A stretch of DNA of 64,000 bases, from the NCBI GenBank assembly GCA_902729315.2, contig LR746271.1, positions 342,001 through 406,000 of the forward strand, in the 5' to 3' direction. The notes below the pieces were generated by a model. It was not told the DNA's origin. It worked only from the letters and a program-made list of their open reading frames with translations, and searched no databases. Shown here piece after piece: positions 11,341 to 26,800 of this stretch (positions within the stretch are counted from its first letter, which is position 1; every line of letters begins with the position of its first letter). The stretch is from Spirodela intermedia (lineage: Eukaryota > Streptophyta > Magnoliopsida > Alismatales > Araceae). Made by a program: the position numbers and the translations under genes.

Positions 11341-11670
11341 CCTTTATCTTTGAGCCAGATCATCGGCAGCGTACGTTATCCCTCGGGAATACATGCTTCT
11401 CGTAAGGGCAGACAGACAATCCGAGAGCAGAAGGGGCAAATCGCGTGGGACAACGATTGATCCGCGCTGCAGTGGAACGGATTTGCACTGTTTTGCCACG
11501 TCGGTCATTCGTGCTGACGTGGAGACGAGTTATTCCGGTCCGGAGGATTAGTCCAATGGATCTCGATACAAGGCTGTGATTTTCACGTTCCTTGGGCGAC
11601 CCTCCCAGCATGCTTTGCCCCTTAGCCTAGGCGAAGTAAAGCAAGAGAGAAAGTTTGGCGGAGTACCTGA

Positions 11671-11702
<32 letters not shown>

Positions 11703-11769
11703 GATCCCAAATCCGGCCCAAGATCTGGAAAAAACCATCTACTAACGAGGAAAACCAGAAGGGGGGAAG

Positions 11770-11770
<1 letters not shown>

Positions 11771-11802
<32 letters not shown>

Positions 11803-11842
11803 GGAGGGAGGGAGAGGGAGAGGGAGAGGGAGAGGGGGGGGG
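11771..11842. repeat. GA / GGGAGA purine tract in SEC5 leader
   Basis: A (GA)n run passes into GGGA and GGGAGA repeats and a run of G, ending one base before the SEC5 ATG. The plus strand is almost entirely purine over about 70 bp. Confidence 0.9.
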
Positions 11843-11843
11843 G

Positions 11844-14800
11844 ATGTCGACCGATAGTGATGACCTTGACGAGGACGAGCTGCTCCAGATCGCGCTGAGG
11901 GAGCAGGCGGAGAGAGACCTGAGTTACAACAAGCGGTCCAAGGGTGGGCGGCCAGTCGTCAACCTCGTCCAGCCCCCGCCGCCTCCCCCCTTCATGGCGA
12001 ACAGCAGCCAGAGGAAGGCCAATTCGACGTCGAATTCCGCTGTCAGGAAGGCGCAGCAGAAGCCGCAGAGAGGCCGTACGGAGGCTGACGAGGACTCGGA
12101 GGTCGAGCTTCTCAGTATCTCATCCGGGGACGAGGACAACACCAGGGGTAGGGGCCCTCCGCCGAAAAGTCGAGGGGCTGTTGGGGAAAAGAAAGGTGGG
12201 AAAGGCGATCTCGGAAATGGTTATCCCGTTTGGGATGGTGATGAGCCAGCCAATTGGAAACGGGTCGACGAAGCAGAGGTATTTCTTGTTTTACGTGGAT
12301 ATTTTGTTGCATCACGGATTTATTCAATAATTTGGCTCGCGCCTCGCGAGTGGTAACGTTATTCTGCATTTATGCAGCATCTCTATAACTATCGTTACAT
12401 TTTTCTCCCTTCCACTGTTTATTTTAACTACCAGTCGGAACAAGTCTACGTATTTTTTCTATTAATGCAGGTTTTATATCATCGTTATTAGCTCTTTTAA
12501 AAATCAGTTAATATCGTACGAATATTCAAATGTGTTATCATATATCATCCATTCTGATCAGCACCACTTTTCTTACACGAAATGCCTTTTTTTTCATTAT
12601 TTCTTTAATGTATAAGAACATTTCTTCTCTTTCCTGTATAGATTTCCCGGCTATAGTCTTTGACTCCCCATTTTACGTCAAAATTTTGTATATCGAGGAG
12701 TTAAAAAAAAATATTTTGCTGAATCAGGAAAATAATAGATGCAGTTTGTGTCACAGTGTATCTTTTGCTGAGTCTTGATTAATGGCCTTTTGGACACGAT
12801 TTGAGTGGATTTTCGGGTTAGTTGACGACTGTGCAATTCAATCTTTATTATTGACTTCGTGTTAGCGTTTCTTGGTCCAAGACTACAAAAAACTCTGATA
12901 CTTAGTATTTAACGGGTATTACTATCCTTCACTTTGAAAACTTTCGATGTTCAGCGCCCTGCTATTCCTTTGAAAATAATCAGTCAGTTACTTTCTAAGT
13001 AACATATGCAGAGAAGTAGTGACCGAAGATGATGTTAAGAAGGCATATGCATGCATGTTGGTACGCATATCAGTTGTCTGTCGTGTTAGCTGATTCTGAT
13101 TGTTGATCTAGTTCAAAGGAGGCAACCTCTGTCGTATTTTTAAAATTTGTTGGGCATAACTTGTCAATTCTTGGTTGACCCAGTTAGTCTTCCAATCCGT
13201 TTGTGGGAACCATGACATGTATGCATAGGAAACTGAGGCAATGTTGAAGCATTAAATATTTACGGTTTCAAGAAAAGAAGGGGCAACTGATGGAATTTTT
13301 TAGAACATGATCCAATCGTGGAGTTGCTGCTAAGGCAATTCCCCATGCGATTAATAGCTATCAAAGTTGGAAACTCAAGAAATTTGAGCCTTTATTCATA
13401 TGAAAAGCCTGATTTATATATCACACTCTCTTTTCATGTTATACGTAAGTAAATAGGTTTTTTCTCTGCTTCTTTTTTATTTAAGATAAAAATTTACCTT
13501 CATAATATCAATTTTATATGTTTTTTCTGTATATTATCCACAATTCATAATATTTTTTTAATATTCTTCATTTCCATGGCATTATCAAAATTTCTGCTGT
13601 GTAACAGACATGGAGAACCTTTATTGGGAGATTCACATTCGTTTTTCTTTTTTATCCTAAAGCTTGCTCGCAGAGTCCGTGAAATGAGAGAAACAAGAGT
13701 AGCACCTGTGGTTTCAGTTTTAGAAAAGAAAGCATCGACATTGGGTCCAAAAGTGCTTGCCAGCTTACAGTCCATGCCTCGAGGAATAGAAGCTCTGGAT
13801 CCCCTTGGACTGGGGTAGAGCTTCTGGACCTTTGCTAATTTCGCATGTTGCATTTGATGATCATGAATGCAGTTTGGGTGCTTGTATGTTGCAGATGCCA
13901 AAATTATTGGGTGTGACCTTGTTTATGCCATTATTTTCTGTTTGAGGTGTTGTATAGAGGTGTCTTTTGATCTCTCTCTTGTAATGTAGTATTTTCTTTT
14001 AACTGTCTTATTGTTTCTCATTCATTGTTTCACACATCCAGAGGAATGAACTTGTTTGTCTCCATTGCCATTTAATGAGAGTTGCAGACATAATGTCAAA
14101 CTGGTTACATCTTAGACTGCCTTTGCCAAGTTGGTTTAAATGAAGAATGAGGATTCTACACAAATGATGCGATTGATCTTCATAAAACTCTAGTGAGCAT
14201 ATTTCATTGAAATTAAAATTTATGGAAAAATTGAGCTGAACATGTACTGCAGAGAAATAGAGAAAGAAAGGACTGTTAAGAAAAAGAGATCAGAGGGATA
14301 AGGTAAAGAATACAGACCCGGAAAAGCCGGTTGTAGAGATGGACACATAAGATAACTTATTGACTTACTGAAAATCCCTGACATTTTCCATTCTCTAGCT
14401 GAAGATCATGTTGGCAGACTGTTAGGACATATTTGCTGAATCTTTATTATTGATATGTTGCTTTGAGTCAATGAGTCTAAGCCTGGTGTCACTGTGGACG
14501 TCTCCCTAAAGCGTTTTTTAACGTTACTGCATTAAAGCTCTCAACTCTCTATCTTGTACGATGAGTTTTCTAGATACGGTGATGCGGGTATACAATTTGT
14601 GGGCAAAAAATTAGCCACAAGAAAATCGTGATATTACCCTTCTTATCAAGTGAACGAGTTTTACGTGAAGTAAATGAATAGGCTCTCGAGATAGGAGGTT
14701 CAAAGCATATTAGATAGGCTCTGCTCTAAAGTTGGATAATAGATATACTATTATATATATTTTTTTCATTGAGTAGTATCTCCTATGCTTATGCATTTTT

Positions 14801-17800
14801 GCTGCGAATTGGCAGGATAATAGATAGCAGGACATTGACATTGATCACTGACGATTCAGAAAGCACCCCAGTTAGCCTTAAAGCCAAGGGTGACAGAGAT
14901 ACTCTAGATCCAAGCATCCGTGGTATGTAATTTTTTTGCCTGCTTTTTGGTTTAATATATGAAGAAAGAATATAAGTGACCTAGAGTTAAAGCGTGAGTT
15001 TCTTATATCATTTTAATCATCTTTATGAGCTTAAATACGTCATTAGTAATGTCTGCTCCTAGTTTCTCGTTGTCCCTGATGCTCCTTTTGTCCTACATTT
15101 CATTTTTTGCAGAAACAATTATGTACTACTCTGAAAATTTTGATGCAAGGGTCTTCTTGTCTCGAGTACACAAAGATACAAGCTCTGCCGACCTTGAGTC
15201 TGGTGCACTCACATTAAAAACAGATCTCAAAGGAAGAACACAGCAAAGGAAGCAATTAGTCAAGGAAAACTTTGACTGTTTTGTGTCCTGCAAAACCACC
15301 ATTGATGGTATGTTATTACCTGAACATTATATAGCCGCCAACTACATTATTACAAGTGAGTTTATTATGTTGTCTGTTTTCCGCTTATTTTTTAGATTTT
15401 AATGATTTTTCAAGATGTTCAGGCACAAATTCACATGGTTCTGTTGTTAATGCGCACACAGTTCCTGTAATCATGTACTTTGTTAACCTCTGCAGATATT
15501 GAGTCAAAGTTAAGACAGATAGAGGAGGATCCCGAAGGTTCAGGAACCACCCACCTTTGTACTGCAATACAAAATACCAGTTTGCTGGCAAACCGTGCTT
15601 TTCAGCCTCTTTTTGAGAGACAGGTATAAAGACAAAACAATCGTTTTCTTCCTGTAGTCCTATGATACTATCTATTGTCTCATATGACATCATGTTCTCG
15701 TTGTACAAATTCAGGTTCAAGCTGAAAAAATCAGATCTGTGCAAGGAATGCTTCAAAGATTTAGAACTCTCTTCAATCTGCCTAGTGCAATTCGTGGGAA
15801 CATAAGTAAGGGTGAATACGATTTGGCTGTCAGAGAGTACAGGAAGGCGAAGTCTATTGTTCTCCCCTCTCATGTATGTCACCAATGATCTGTGTAGTTT
15901 TCTTTCCTTGGTTAGTTTCCCTTTTTCATTAACTTTTTTTTCAGATTATCTTTATTCATCTTTTGGGTGCGTTATTTATATCTTCAACGGTTATTTTTTG
16001 TTGTGCCTTATGAACACTTGCCTCGTTTTATTCTATCTTGTCATCAAGACGAGGTTATTAGCTGGTTACTTCTTTCGTCGTTAAATGATTTACAATTTTT
16101 TTATTTTTCTGGCAATGTTGCATTACATATTTAATTTTGATCCTCAGTTGAATTCCGGAATTATCAGATGAATGTGTTTCTGACTTTCCGACATTGTTTT
16201 ATTTATTTTGTTGAGTAATTTATTATTTTTGTTCTTTGTGTTTGTTGAGTGCCTAGGTAGTAAGAACAATATCTAACTATATTTTTTTTGGCATTCAGGT
16301 GGGAATACTAAAACGTGTGCTTGAAGAGGTTGAAAAGGTGATGCAAGAGTTTAAGGCAATGCTCTATAGATCAATGGAAGATCCACAGCTTGACCTTGCT
16401 GATGTATGTCGCTTCATTTTATTATAAGTATCAAACCAAGTAAAGCTCATCATGCAAGTTAGTCAAGCGTTTTAGTGTTAATTCACTTTTCAAGTGTTAT
16501 TATGTCCTATGCCATGAATTTTATATTCTTTAGCACATTTTCAGCTCCCTAAACATGTGCTAAGTGTTGTGACAGTGGACCGAGGTTTATACTCTACCAG
16601 AAGACAAGTTCTCAAATATAATGGCTAATGAAGATGACAACCATACGCTTGATGACTGAGGAACGTGGATCTTTGTTACAATTCATGAGAGCATAATCCG
16701 AAGATCTCATATAGATAATAATATTCTTATATTGTCATTTTAGAGAATTATTATGATTATCACTAATTCTAACGTTATCTCTGAAAATAAAACTTTGTTC
16801 CTCAAACTAGGATTCAGAAATTAGACCCTGATTCCTCTTCTTTATGCAAATATTTTGGTTAAATTAACCAGATTATCATACATAGATCGTATTTCTTTTT
16901 ATTGCTCTACTTGGATTCTCAGGCTTGCTCATGTAGCCTTTTCTTAAGGATTTTCATTTCTCTCGGAAAATAGAATTCTTAACAACTATTACTTATCGAT
17001 CACCATTTATTCTTTCAGCTTGAAAACACTGTCCGGTTGCTGTTGGAGTTGGAACCGGACTCAGATCCTATCTGGCATTTTCTCAATATTCAGGTTCTAG
17101 CTAGGGAGCTGATTTCTATTTCTGTTCACGAACTTATTGATGCATAATACTTCCCAGGTTCTCTAATATTTTTCTCGTTAATGTTTTTTGAGTTCAAAGT
17201 TTTTGGTCGATCTTTTTGGATGTCTCTTTTTACAGAATCGTAGGATTCGTGTTCTTCTCGAGAAATGTACTTCAGATCATGAAACACGAATGGAAATGCT
17301 CCGGAATGAAATAAAGGAGAAAGTGCAGGCTGATATGAGATGGAGAGAACTTCAACAAAATTCAAAGAAGACGGTAAGTTCTTCACAGTTGATGAATTTC
17401 AGTTTTTATATTGCAATGTTTAATGCTGTTTATCTTAATGTGCGGACTATTTATTTCTTGTTAGATTGGTCTATCAATCAAATACAAGCCTTATTCTACG
17501 TGTCTGAGATTGTTCAAAAAATTAAAGATCGTAAGAAGGGTCGAAAAGAAGTATTGGAGAACACTTTTCTAAGTGCAGCCTTATGTCACCCTACATACTT
17601 CGCTGAATACACACTTTCTAAGAAATCATCTTGAATGGAAGACCCTTTAGTCACAAATTCGGTATCTGGTTGGGGAAATTTTCATCTAGAAAAGCTTTAG
17701 AATATACATAGATACAACAAATATATGATGTCTACTACAATATATATGTGCACCTGTCTACTACAGTGTATATGTGCACCTATGTGTCCTCAAAAGTGTA

Positions 17801-20800
17801 AGACAATCATAAGAAAAAAATAAAATTCTGGTTTGTAAGTTACAGATTCATATTGCATGAAAGGAATGCTTGATTTATTATTCTGAAGTCAACAGCCTTG
17901 GTTTTACTCTTCTACATTTTCAGGCCCTCAGCTACTTCTAATATCAAGTCAGTATCAGTAACTTTTAATCATTTTTCTAGTCTCTCTTTCCTCGTGGTAT
18001 CATTAACATAAATAACCATACTCTAATCACACACGCTAGTGTAGAAACGTTGACATTCCTTGGTATCTTTCTCTAGAATTCTCACTTTGGCAAATTTATC
18101 ATTCATATGCATATTATGTTCCAAACCTTCTCTCCATGCGGCAAATCAACTTATAGAACTATTTACTAGAAAATTCGATCAAGTAAAAGATGCTCGGATA
18201 TCATACTAGATTCCAGGCAGGGTTATATTGTTATATACTCTTTTTGCTCGTTGTTATACCTAGGCATACTGGTGTTGGAAAATGTTTCTTGTTACCTTGA
18301 CAAAAACATATTATTCCTTCAAATGAATGTCTTATCAATGTTAAATGTTCTTGTCTTTATTCCTTACCTTCATTCTCCCCGTCTGACGTGGACCCATCCT
18401 TTTCTGGGATGCCCAGTCGCCATCAGATGCCTCTCTAGACTTTACTAATGAAGAAGTTGATGCTCTGAGGGGAGGATATATCCGCAGGTTAACAGCAGTA
18501 CTTATCCACCATCTCCCAGCATTTTGGAAGCTGGCTCTTTCCGTCTTCAATGGGAAATTTGCGAAGGTAGTTTATCTTTCCTTAACGTGTTAACTTTCAA
18601 AGTACGTGTACTTTGATGAGTGTTTTTGGCTACTTATTTCTACATATTTGGGCATGCGATTTACTTTTTTGTTTACGCTTTGTACCTTGAGATATTTGGG
18701 TTTTATCTCGCTCGAGGTGCATATCTGAATTTATTTACATGCTGGCAGTACAATGCTCTCATATAATCTTTTCTACAAAAAATATATACCTACGCCAATA
18801 TTAAGATTGTCTTTGATTGGAAAATCAATTCCTTCAATTTCCTTTCTATCTGAGCTAACTAAGAACTTAAGAATTTTTTAAGTGTATAAATCCCGTGATT
18901 TACCTGATGCCTACTATTCATTTTTCTATTCGATGTAATGGCCAGGTTTCTGTTGGTAATGCCCTTGATCAAGAAACAAGTGTCAAAACGGCCATAAATA
19001 GGGCAGAGGAAAGAGCCAATGAAATGAAGTACTTAAACCATTCTATTGAGGAAGTTGCAGCAATGTTCCATGGTACTCTGTCTGCATACGAGGGCAAGGT
19101 TATTTTTTCTAGTCCTCTTAATTTTTCTTGCTTCCTGTCATTTTTCTTGTTATTTTCTAGAATAATCTGATGTTGATTAATGCAAAAGTAAACGTACATT
19201 TGCAAGAATATGTTTATCACGCACATGACCAATTGATTTTGAGTAGATTAGCTTTGAACAAAATACCTTTGGTTGATATCATAGTTAGATGGTTAATCTT
19301 GAGTTGCACACGTTCCTATAAATGTCTACGTAGCAAAGTCAACAAAGTGGTTTTGCATGTGAGACGATGTATTGAAATATTCTAGTTTTATAAAAGGAAT
19401 CATGCTATCTTAACGCTGAGTCTACTCTTTTCATAGATTAAAATTCTTGAAGAAATGAACCATATTCAAACTCTTTGGCAAATGAACAACCTTGCTTATT
19501 CTCTTCTAGCTGAAAGGCTTGATTTTGACCATATTGGATTGTGAAGTTTTCCATAGAGAAGTTAATGGATATATCGTTTTAGCCCACCCATCCGTTCTTG
19601 CCTATCCTCTAGCGAAAGGGTCATTCTAAAATAAGGATAATTTAGTCATTTTCTTCTTGAGTTCCTTGCTAATCATGATCATTATGGTTGATCTTTACGT
19701 CTAATGTATTTAATGGAATGACTAAATAATAAGGATAACGTTCCTTTTAAGAACCTAACTGCGTAATTAGTAGTATTTAACTTTCTTCGTTGCTTTCGTA
19801 CTTGGGGTGTGTCCTTTTAATACAGAATGGTATACAGAGTTAACAGATCTCAACCAATAAAACTGTATTTGTGGCTACACAAACTGTAGAGGGTAGTCCT
19901 AGATCTGGACCAAGATAACCTCGTCTAGGGTATTTATTAAAAACGTAAAATTCGGAATATGGTAAAGTACCTCCGGGCTTGGGACTACTCTTAGAAACTT
20001 AAATGTTACTTTTTGTTGTTCTCTAGTATTTTAATAAGGTTTTGTTGACTTTATTAATATACGCTCTTTTCTCAAAATATTAATCCATTAGCTCACAATT
20101 TTTCTCATTACTTGACAAATTTTCTTGTGGGTCTAGTGCAATATTGTCTGATTATTTCAACATTTAACTGGAATCAGTTATTTCATCATTCTAAGAACGA
20201 ACGAATCTAATCTTCTTTTCAATTGAAAAAAAAGTGACCAATTCCTGCCTGTATCTACTTTTGGATGAAAAATATCGAAGAGTGGCGCAAGAGGGTCAAA
20301 GAGGTGGATGGAGACAAGGAAATAAATGTTTCACTTCTTGCTGCACATCCATTTGGTACAAGTTTCCCCTGGTCCAATTTCCTGCTCTGACGAGATCAAG
20401 CTTAGACTACAGGAGTCTTTGGGGATTGGAGTTGTGTTTTTTTTTGGATACTTATTGTACTATTCTCTTGATTTTGGCCTTCTTAACTAAAAATCTTAGG
20501 CATATATTTTAAACTTTTAAATGTACCTGTAACATTTTTGCCCATTTCAGCATTTCCCCCTGGCCAACTTGGCCCATCTGATCATAGTATGGAACTAATT
20601 GGACGTGCTCAGCCTGGTTGTCTGACCCACTTCAGACTATGTTATTTTGAATTAGATCCTCCTAGGACCCCAAGAAGGCGATAAATATGAACATAGATTA
20701 AGCAAGGTGAAACAAAGGAAGGACGATCACAAACGTGAACATTGAATTAATGTAGTTTGGATATCCTGCATCCATTACCACATTAAGCCTACCATGCCAG

Positions 20801-23800
20801 ATGAGTAGTACAAGAAACAAGAGAGGATGGATTCCTTTAAATATGTGAAGGCTAAGGCAACACTCCCAAGGCCCCAGTAAAGTCATAAATATTAAAGTTA
20901 GGACGAAACAGGGAGTTGAGTTTACCCGGGATGTTCAGTTTTGCTGGTTTTGAACCCAGAAACACAAGAACTGGCAAAAACCAGGCTTAGAACCAATTGA
21001 AGTTGGAGTCTGGTCAGAATATCCTTGTCCTGTTAAAAGGTTGTTACGAGCCACAAGCGATACTTGGACCTACCAAGTTCATTTTCCTTTTATTAGAAGT
21101 TTGACTTGTTTGGATATGATGCATGAACTTGATTTTTATCTTTGTTACGTGTTCAAGGCATTAGATGTCTTCTTGGCATTCCCATGCGTTGGGATATCAG
21201 GTGTCTTTAAACCTGTTTCAGCATTTCTTCTCTTAAGTCGTGTATGCTTACATTATATGAGGCTTGTGCATCTGAACGTTATTTATATCGTGGTCTATAT
21301 TTTTCATATAGTGACAGCAGTTTAAGTTCCTTTTCTTGACTCAGGTGCACACTACATTTAGAGATTTTCAAGAGTCAAATGTTCTTCGTCCATACATGAG
21401 TAATGCTATAAAAGAAGTAGCGAAAGCATGCCAATCTATCGAAGTGAAAGAGTCTGCTCCACAAAATGCAGGTAGTTATGTATCTTTATCGCGTGAAGAC
21501 TGACAATCAGCTCGATCCTCAATGCAATTTATTGACTTTGGCAGTTAAATCTGTACGTGCCCTTCATTTTGAGATTGCGAAGATTTATGTATCAAGGCTG
21601 TGCTCATGGATGCGGGCAACTACTGAAGAGATAACAAAGGATGAAACATGGATTCCTTTGTCTATTTTGGAGAGAAACAAATCACCATATATGATTTCTT
21701 GCTTGCCCTTGGCTTTCCGTAGCATTGTTGTGTCCGCTATGGATCAAATCAGTTTGTAAGCTCTACATGCTTTTCTCCTCTCCTTACGTTTTTTATTGGG
21801 CTCATTAGGCTTATTATTTTTGTAAATTTGTGCTAGTCGGTATTCATTATAATATATCTTCTATAGTGCTTGCTTTCGTTATGTTTGGTTGGAACCTTGT
21901 TAAAATGGTAACGTAATATTCATTCTATATATCGAAAAACCAGGTTAGCCATCATGCTACTTCTTTGGAATGAAAATCAAATGCATCATGGATGTATAGT
22001 TATCATGGGTTGCTGCCTCTATTTTATCTGTGATGAATCGTATAACGTGGTTTGATTTTTGAGTTTCAAAGTCATACTGTCTGAGGACTGCGCAAGTCAG
22101 TCCCCTTTTACCAATATCTGGTCAATCGTATTCACCCTGTGCCGTTTCACATGAGTTGCAGAAGCATGGGCCAATCCTGTTTAGTTTATGTTAGGCTCAT
22201 TCGAGTCCGAATAGTAGATTCAAATGTTACCGGGCCATAAAAGCACCAAACAATATCTGGACACTAATAAATCTCCGAAAAATCCTTTATAGTTTGTTTA
22301 GATACAGACATATTAACAAAAAAATGGTGGATCTACAACTTGGAAATATTTAATTATTATTTTTGCAATATAAAGGGGATTTTGGATCTGATTCTTCCGA
22401 TGTATTCTGTCTCATAAGAATCCTTCATATTTGACAAGAAAATCTATTTGTGGGTTTTTTTTCGTCATGCAATACGTCAAATGGTTGGAGATGATTTTTA
22501 AATGATTGGACATCTTGGATCCGTTAATTTGAAAGAGATCCAAATAGATCCAGGAAATTTTGGAAATTTTAGTTTTTTTAAAAAAATCTAAAAGTAAAAA
22601 CATTAAGGTGAAAAATATGGTATTCTTAGTATCATCCATGTCAAATATGGATCTATACAAATAGGTGGCAATGAAAGATGCATTTCGTTGGTGATTGACT
22701 AATGCATATGTGCTAGTTTTTCACTTTTGAAGGGCAAAAAGTCTCTGTGTCCAAGAAAATACATGTCTGCCTAGATGTTCTCCTGTTATCAATTCTCTTT
22801 TTGTCTGTATGACTCTTATTTATAGCCTAACTTTTTCTCCTCGGTGTAGCTGGCGTAATTATTTATTCTCATTTAGTTCAAGAGAAGTATTACAACCCTA
22901 AAATTCTTATGAAGTTGTTTTCTGTTTGTAATATTGTGGATCACATTCCTGTTTGTATACCATTCTGCTTCCTGAATCTTGAAGCCAAGAGTTCATTGCT
23001 TCTCGTTTTGATTCTCCCCTTTTGCTGTAGGACGATTCAGATTCTAAGGAATGAGACAACAAAATCGTTTGAGATGTTCACAGAGGTTCAGGACATTCAA
23101 GACTCTGTGAGAAGTGAATTCTTAGGTTGTTTCGTGGATTTTGCAGGTACCACTTTTCAAAACCCCCATCATTAATGTCATGCATTGGATTTTTCCATTA
23201 AACTGCTAAGTTGATATGCTTTTGAACTTACGTACTCCAATCAGGCTATCTGGAGCAGATTGGAGTTGAACTTTCTGACAGGTCATCAATTAAAGAAACT
23301 TTACATCTGGAAGATAGATATCTGTGTGAACCGGAAGGTCATGCTGGAAACTCTGTCTCTGATCCGTATAAAATGCTGTTAATTATCTTGAGCAATGTCG
23401 GTTATTGCAAAGATGAACTTTGTGGCGAGTTGTATGGAAAGTACAAACATATATGGCTGCAATCTAGGTATGGTTCTATGATGGAACATTGTCGCTTGCG
23501 TTTGAATCTGGAATTAACTATGCGCAAAAATACTGACTTCTCAGTTTAAGAGTTTAAAATGCTTTAAAAATCGATGTGAGAAAGCTGTAATTTAATTGGT
23601 TTGACTCTTTGGAGCTTGAGACTGATTCATAAGTTCGCTCAGACAATCAGAACCCATTTGACGTTTATCAACTTTCATTTATTTTTGTATCTGAAGTATA
23701 TTATGTATCAAAATGTCGACAATATGGATTGCTATGCTATGCCTTTGTCAAAGTCTGTACTGATGCATGAAAGTAACTATTGGTTTTTTGGGATTACATG

Positions 23801-26800
23801 TAAATGTTTCATTCCAAGAAAAAAAGTCAACTTGTTCTGTCTTAGTTGCACAGGGCTTGTGCAATGCAAACTAAAACTTTGAGAAATGGTTTAAGGTCAA
23901 CTCTGTTTTCTCTCTTGTTCACGTTCTCCATAATTTCCACGGTATAAGGTATCTGTGGATTCCTCATTATCTTTCGTTTCTCTATATGCATTCCATACTG
24001 TCAGTTGAACAACTACATGCATTGAAATGCGTGGTAGGTTACTCTCTCTTCAGTTTGTGAAGATGTTAGCATCTTTTCTTCCTTGATTTTTTTATCATTA
24101 AATCGAATAATTATTTTTCTTAGACAGTTATTATTGCAACCTCTAGTTATTTATTACTTATGTCCTTGTACCTAAAGAGGTGGTAAATAATTTCTATTTA
24201 AAAAACAATCAAACATACTGTTAAGTTTTGTTTGGATGGTTTGAAAACAGTTTTAAACTCAGTTTAGACTCTCGGAAATACACCTCTTATAGTAGTCAAT
24301 TAAGCTATTGGAAATGAGACTGGATTAGTTTATGTTAATTATGGTGTTACGCGTAATTGTAATGATGTGGATATAGAAATTCAGGTCCTGAAATTACATG
24401 ACTTCCTGATTCTTTAAAATGTTCTCGTTTTCAAACTTAATGTTATGTCAGAAATAGAAGGGGTAGAATTAGACACAGTGCGTAAAACCCTCTTCTCAGT
24501 TGTTTATATGTGGAAAAATGAGTTCATTATGAGACCTAAAATGGGCATATAGGGCCCAACTTCGAAATGATTCGTTACATCTAATAGTGGGCCTATTAGA
24601 TGCATATTCTCATGAACCATCTAACGACATCTGTCGCATTTAATTAGGACAGATGATTTTTTTTATTTCGAACATCATTCTATCATTATTCGAATTGGTT
24701 TTGGTTAGTGTGGTTTAATTGGGGTGAGAGATGAATCAGTATGCAGGCTTCCAAAAAATATTTTATTTATTGTCTCTTTTTCGCTCTCTGTTGTATTTTC
24801 TGAAATCTGTTGATACTGCAGGGAAATCGACGAACAGTATTCTGATGTACGGGATCTTGTAATGTCATTTTCAGCACTAGAAGAGAAAGTTCTTGAGCAA
24901 TATACTTATGCAAAGGTATTATTATTTTATGTTCTCCGACTTGTTGCGGCAGATTCGTCCGCTTGATATTGATGTACACATGGACATTGGCTTCCACTAG
25001 TCACTAGAGAATGCATCGTGTAAATTGACTATCTTTCAAAGTCCATCCATGATTCCTGATTGTAAACAAAATTGGAAAATAAAAAAATCGCGAGAAACAG
25101 GAGAAGGTGAAGTCCATCTGTTTTATGTTGAACTTTAATCGGCTATAAAATTTTTAATTTTAATTTTTGGAAAATCTCAATCATTTATTCCGCTGTGGCA
25201 TGGATATACTGCTCAGAAATATTTGAAATAATATCCTTTCTTCACACTCTCTGGAAAACGTCGGAGAGAGTTCCATAGTGAAGTAGCATGACTGTTCAGC
25301 AGTTGGCATATTTCCATAGTGATCACCATCAAGAAGCAAGGGGATACCAAGATTAGGTCGCTTTTAACATTGCTGAATGTTAGAATTTATTTCCATAGAC
25401 GGACTTTGCTATTGCTTTGCATTTTATTTTTTTAAAACCTGCGCACGCTGTCTTTGCCGGTCTCTTAATCCTATACTTTTGTTCATTTCTTCAGGCGAAC
25501 TTGATCAGAAATGCTGCTTTGGGCTATTTATTAGATTCTGGAATTCAATGGGGAACAGCACCTGCAGTGAAGGTTAAAATGGGGTTAAATTGATGGATTA
25601 TTTCTTTCAGTTATCTTCTGCTTGAATAAGATTTACTGATGTTTCACTCCAGGGTGTCCGAGACAAAACTCTTGAGCTGTTGAGCTCCCTGGTGTCTGTC
25701 CATGCAGAGGTACCAGATGTTTGTTCACATTGATCTCTCAAATTTTGATGGTTTTTATTGTCTTATTCACCGAAGTCGTCTTCCATCATACAGAAATTTC
25801 CCACTGGGTTCCGGTGCCAGCACACTGTATTTCTCATGATTTTTTCCTCTCCTCTGAGGCTACTAACTTAGTTGAGACCATTAAGCAACTTTTCAATGCT
25901 CATGAATTGCGAGGGAACCGAGATGGGGGGCCCTGACGCGGGCTTTGACTTTAGGTTTGAGATATAGGTTTGAATTTATGTTGCAGACGCTCATCAAAAT
26001 CATGTGCGGTTTATCTTGGGTTAATCTGATTCATATGTAATCCTGTGTGTGTGTGGAGTGGAGCTTTAGGGAATCAGTTAATATGTTGAGTTTTTTGGAT
26101 CAAAGTGTGACTTGAATGGAACTACGTAGATCAATTATAAGTGGACTTAACTGCATACTTCACTATGAGTCCGATTTATCTTAATTTAAAAAAATGAAGG
26201 AGGGTCAATTTAAAGCAATCCTCCCCTGCAGGTTTCTTGTGGTGATAAGCCGCTGCTGGAGAAGACATTGGGCATTTTAGTGGAGGGGCTCTTTGACACA
26301 TTTCTCAATATTTTCCATGAGAACAGAGAAAAGGATCTGAAGGCGTTGGATGCAAATGGTTTCTGTCAGCTCATGCTTGAGGCGAGATTCTCTCTCTCTA
26401 TATATATCTCTATATCTCTCTCTCTCTCTCTATCTATCTATGTATCTATCTATCTATCTATCTATCTATCATTATATACAGAAACATTTGTGTTTGTATA
26501 ATATTTGCACAATTTACTTGGTTCTCTTTTTCTCCCTAGAAATAACCCGTGTTTTCCGACCCTGCAGCTTGAATATTTCGAGACTGTTCTGCACACATAC
26601 ATCACTCCCGATGCGCAGGAGACTCTAAAGTCCCTACAGGGATTTCTGCTGGAGACGGCCACCGAGAGTGTGGCCGAAGCCATTGAGAACCCAGGGCATC
26701 ATAGACGGCTGACTCGTGGGAGTGAAGATGCAATGGCGGACGACAAGCTATCAACTGTCTCTCCGGACGATCTGATCGTAAGATTATATCTACTTTTCTG

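Larger units (their letters stand above)
10220..11843. other. Divergent intergenic region between PORR gene and SEC5
   Basis: Roughly the first 150 bp would be the PORR promoter. A four-copy tandem array occupies about 10371-11340. The remainder holds the SEC5 promoter and leader, with a CT tract at 11673-11698 and a GA/GGGA tract at 11771-11842. No gene is seen. Confidence 0.7.

Noticed and set aside
11655-11843. In-frame upstream start for SEC5
   Set aside because: Translation would pass through CT and GA microsatellites (poly Leu-Ser and Arg-Glu); the protein family begins with the MSTDSDDLDEDEL-type segment at 11844.
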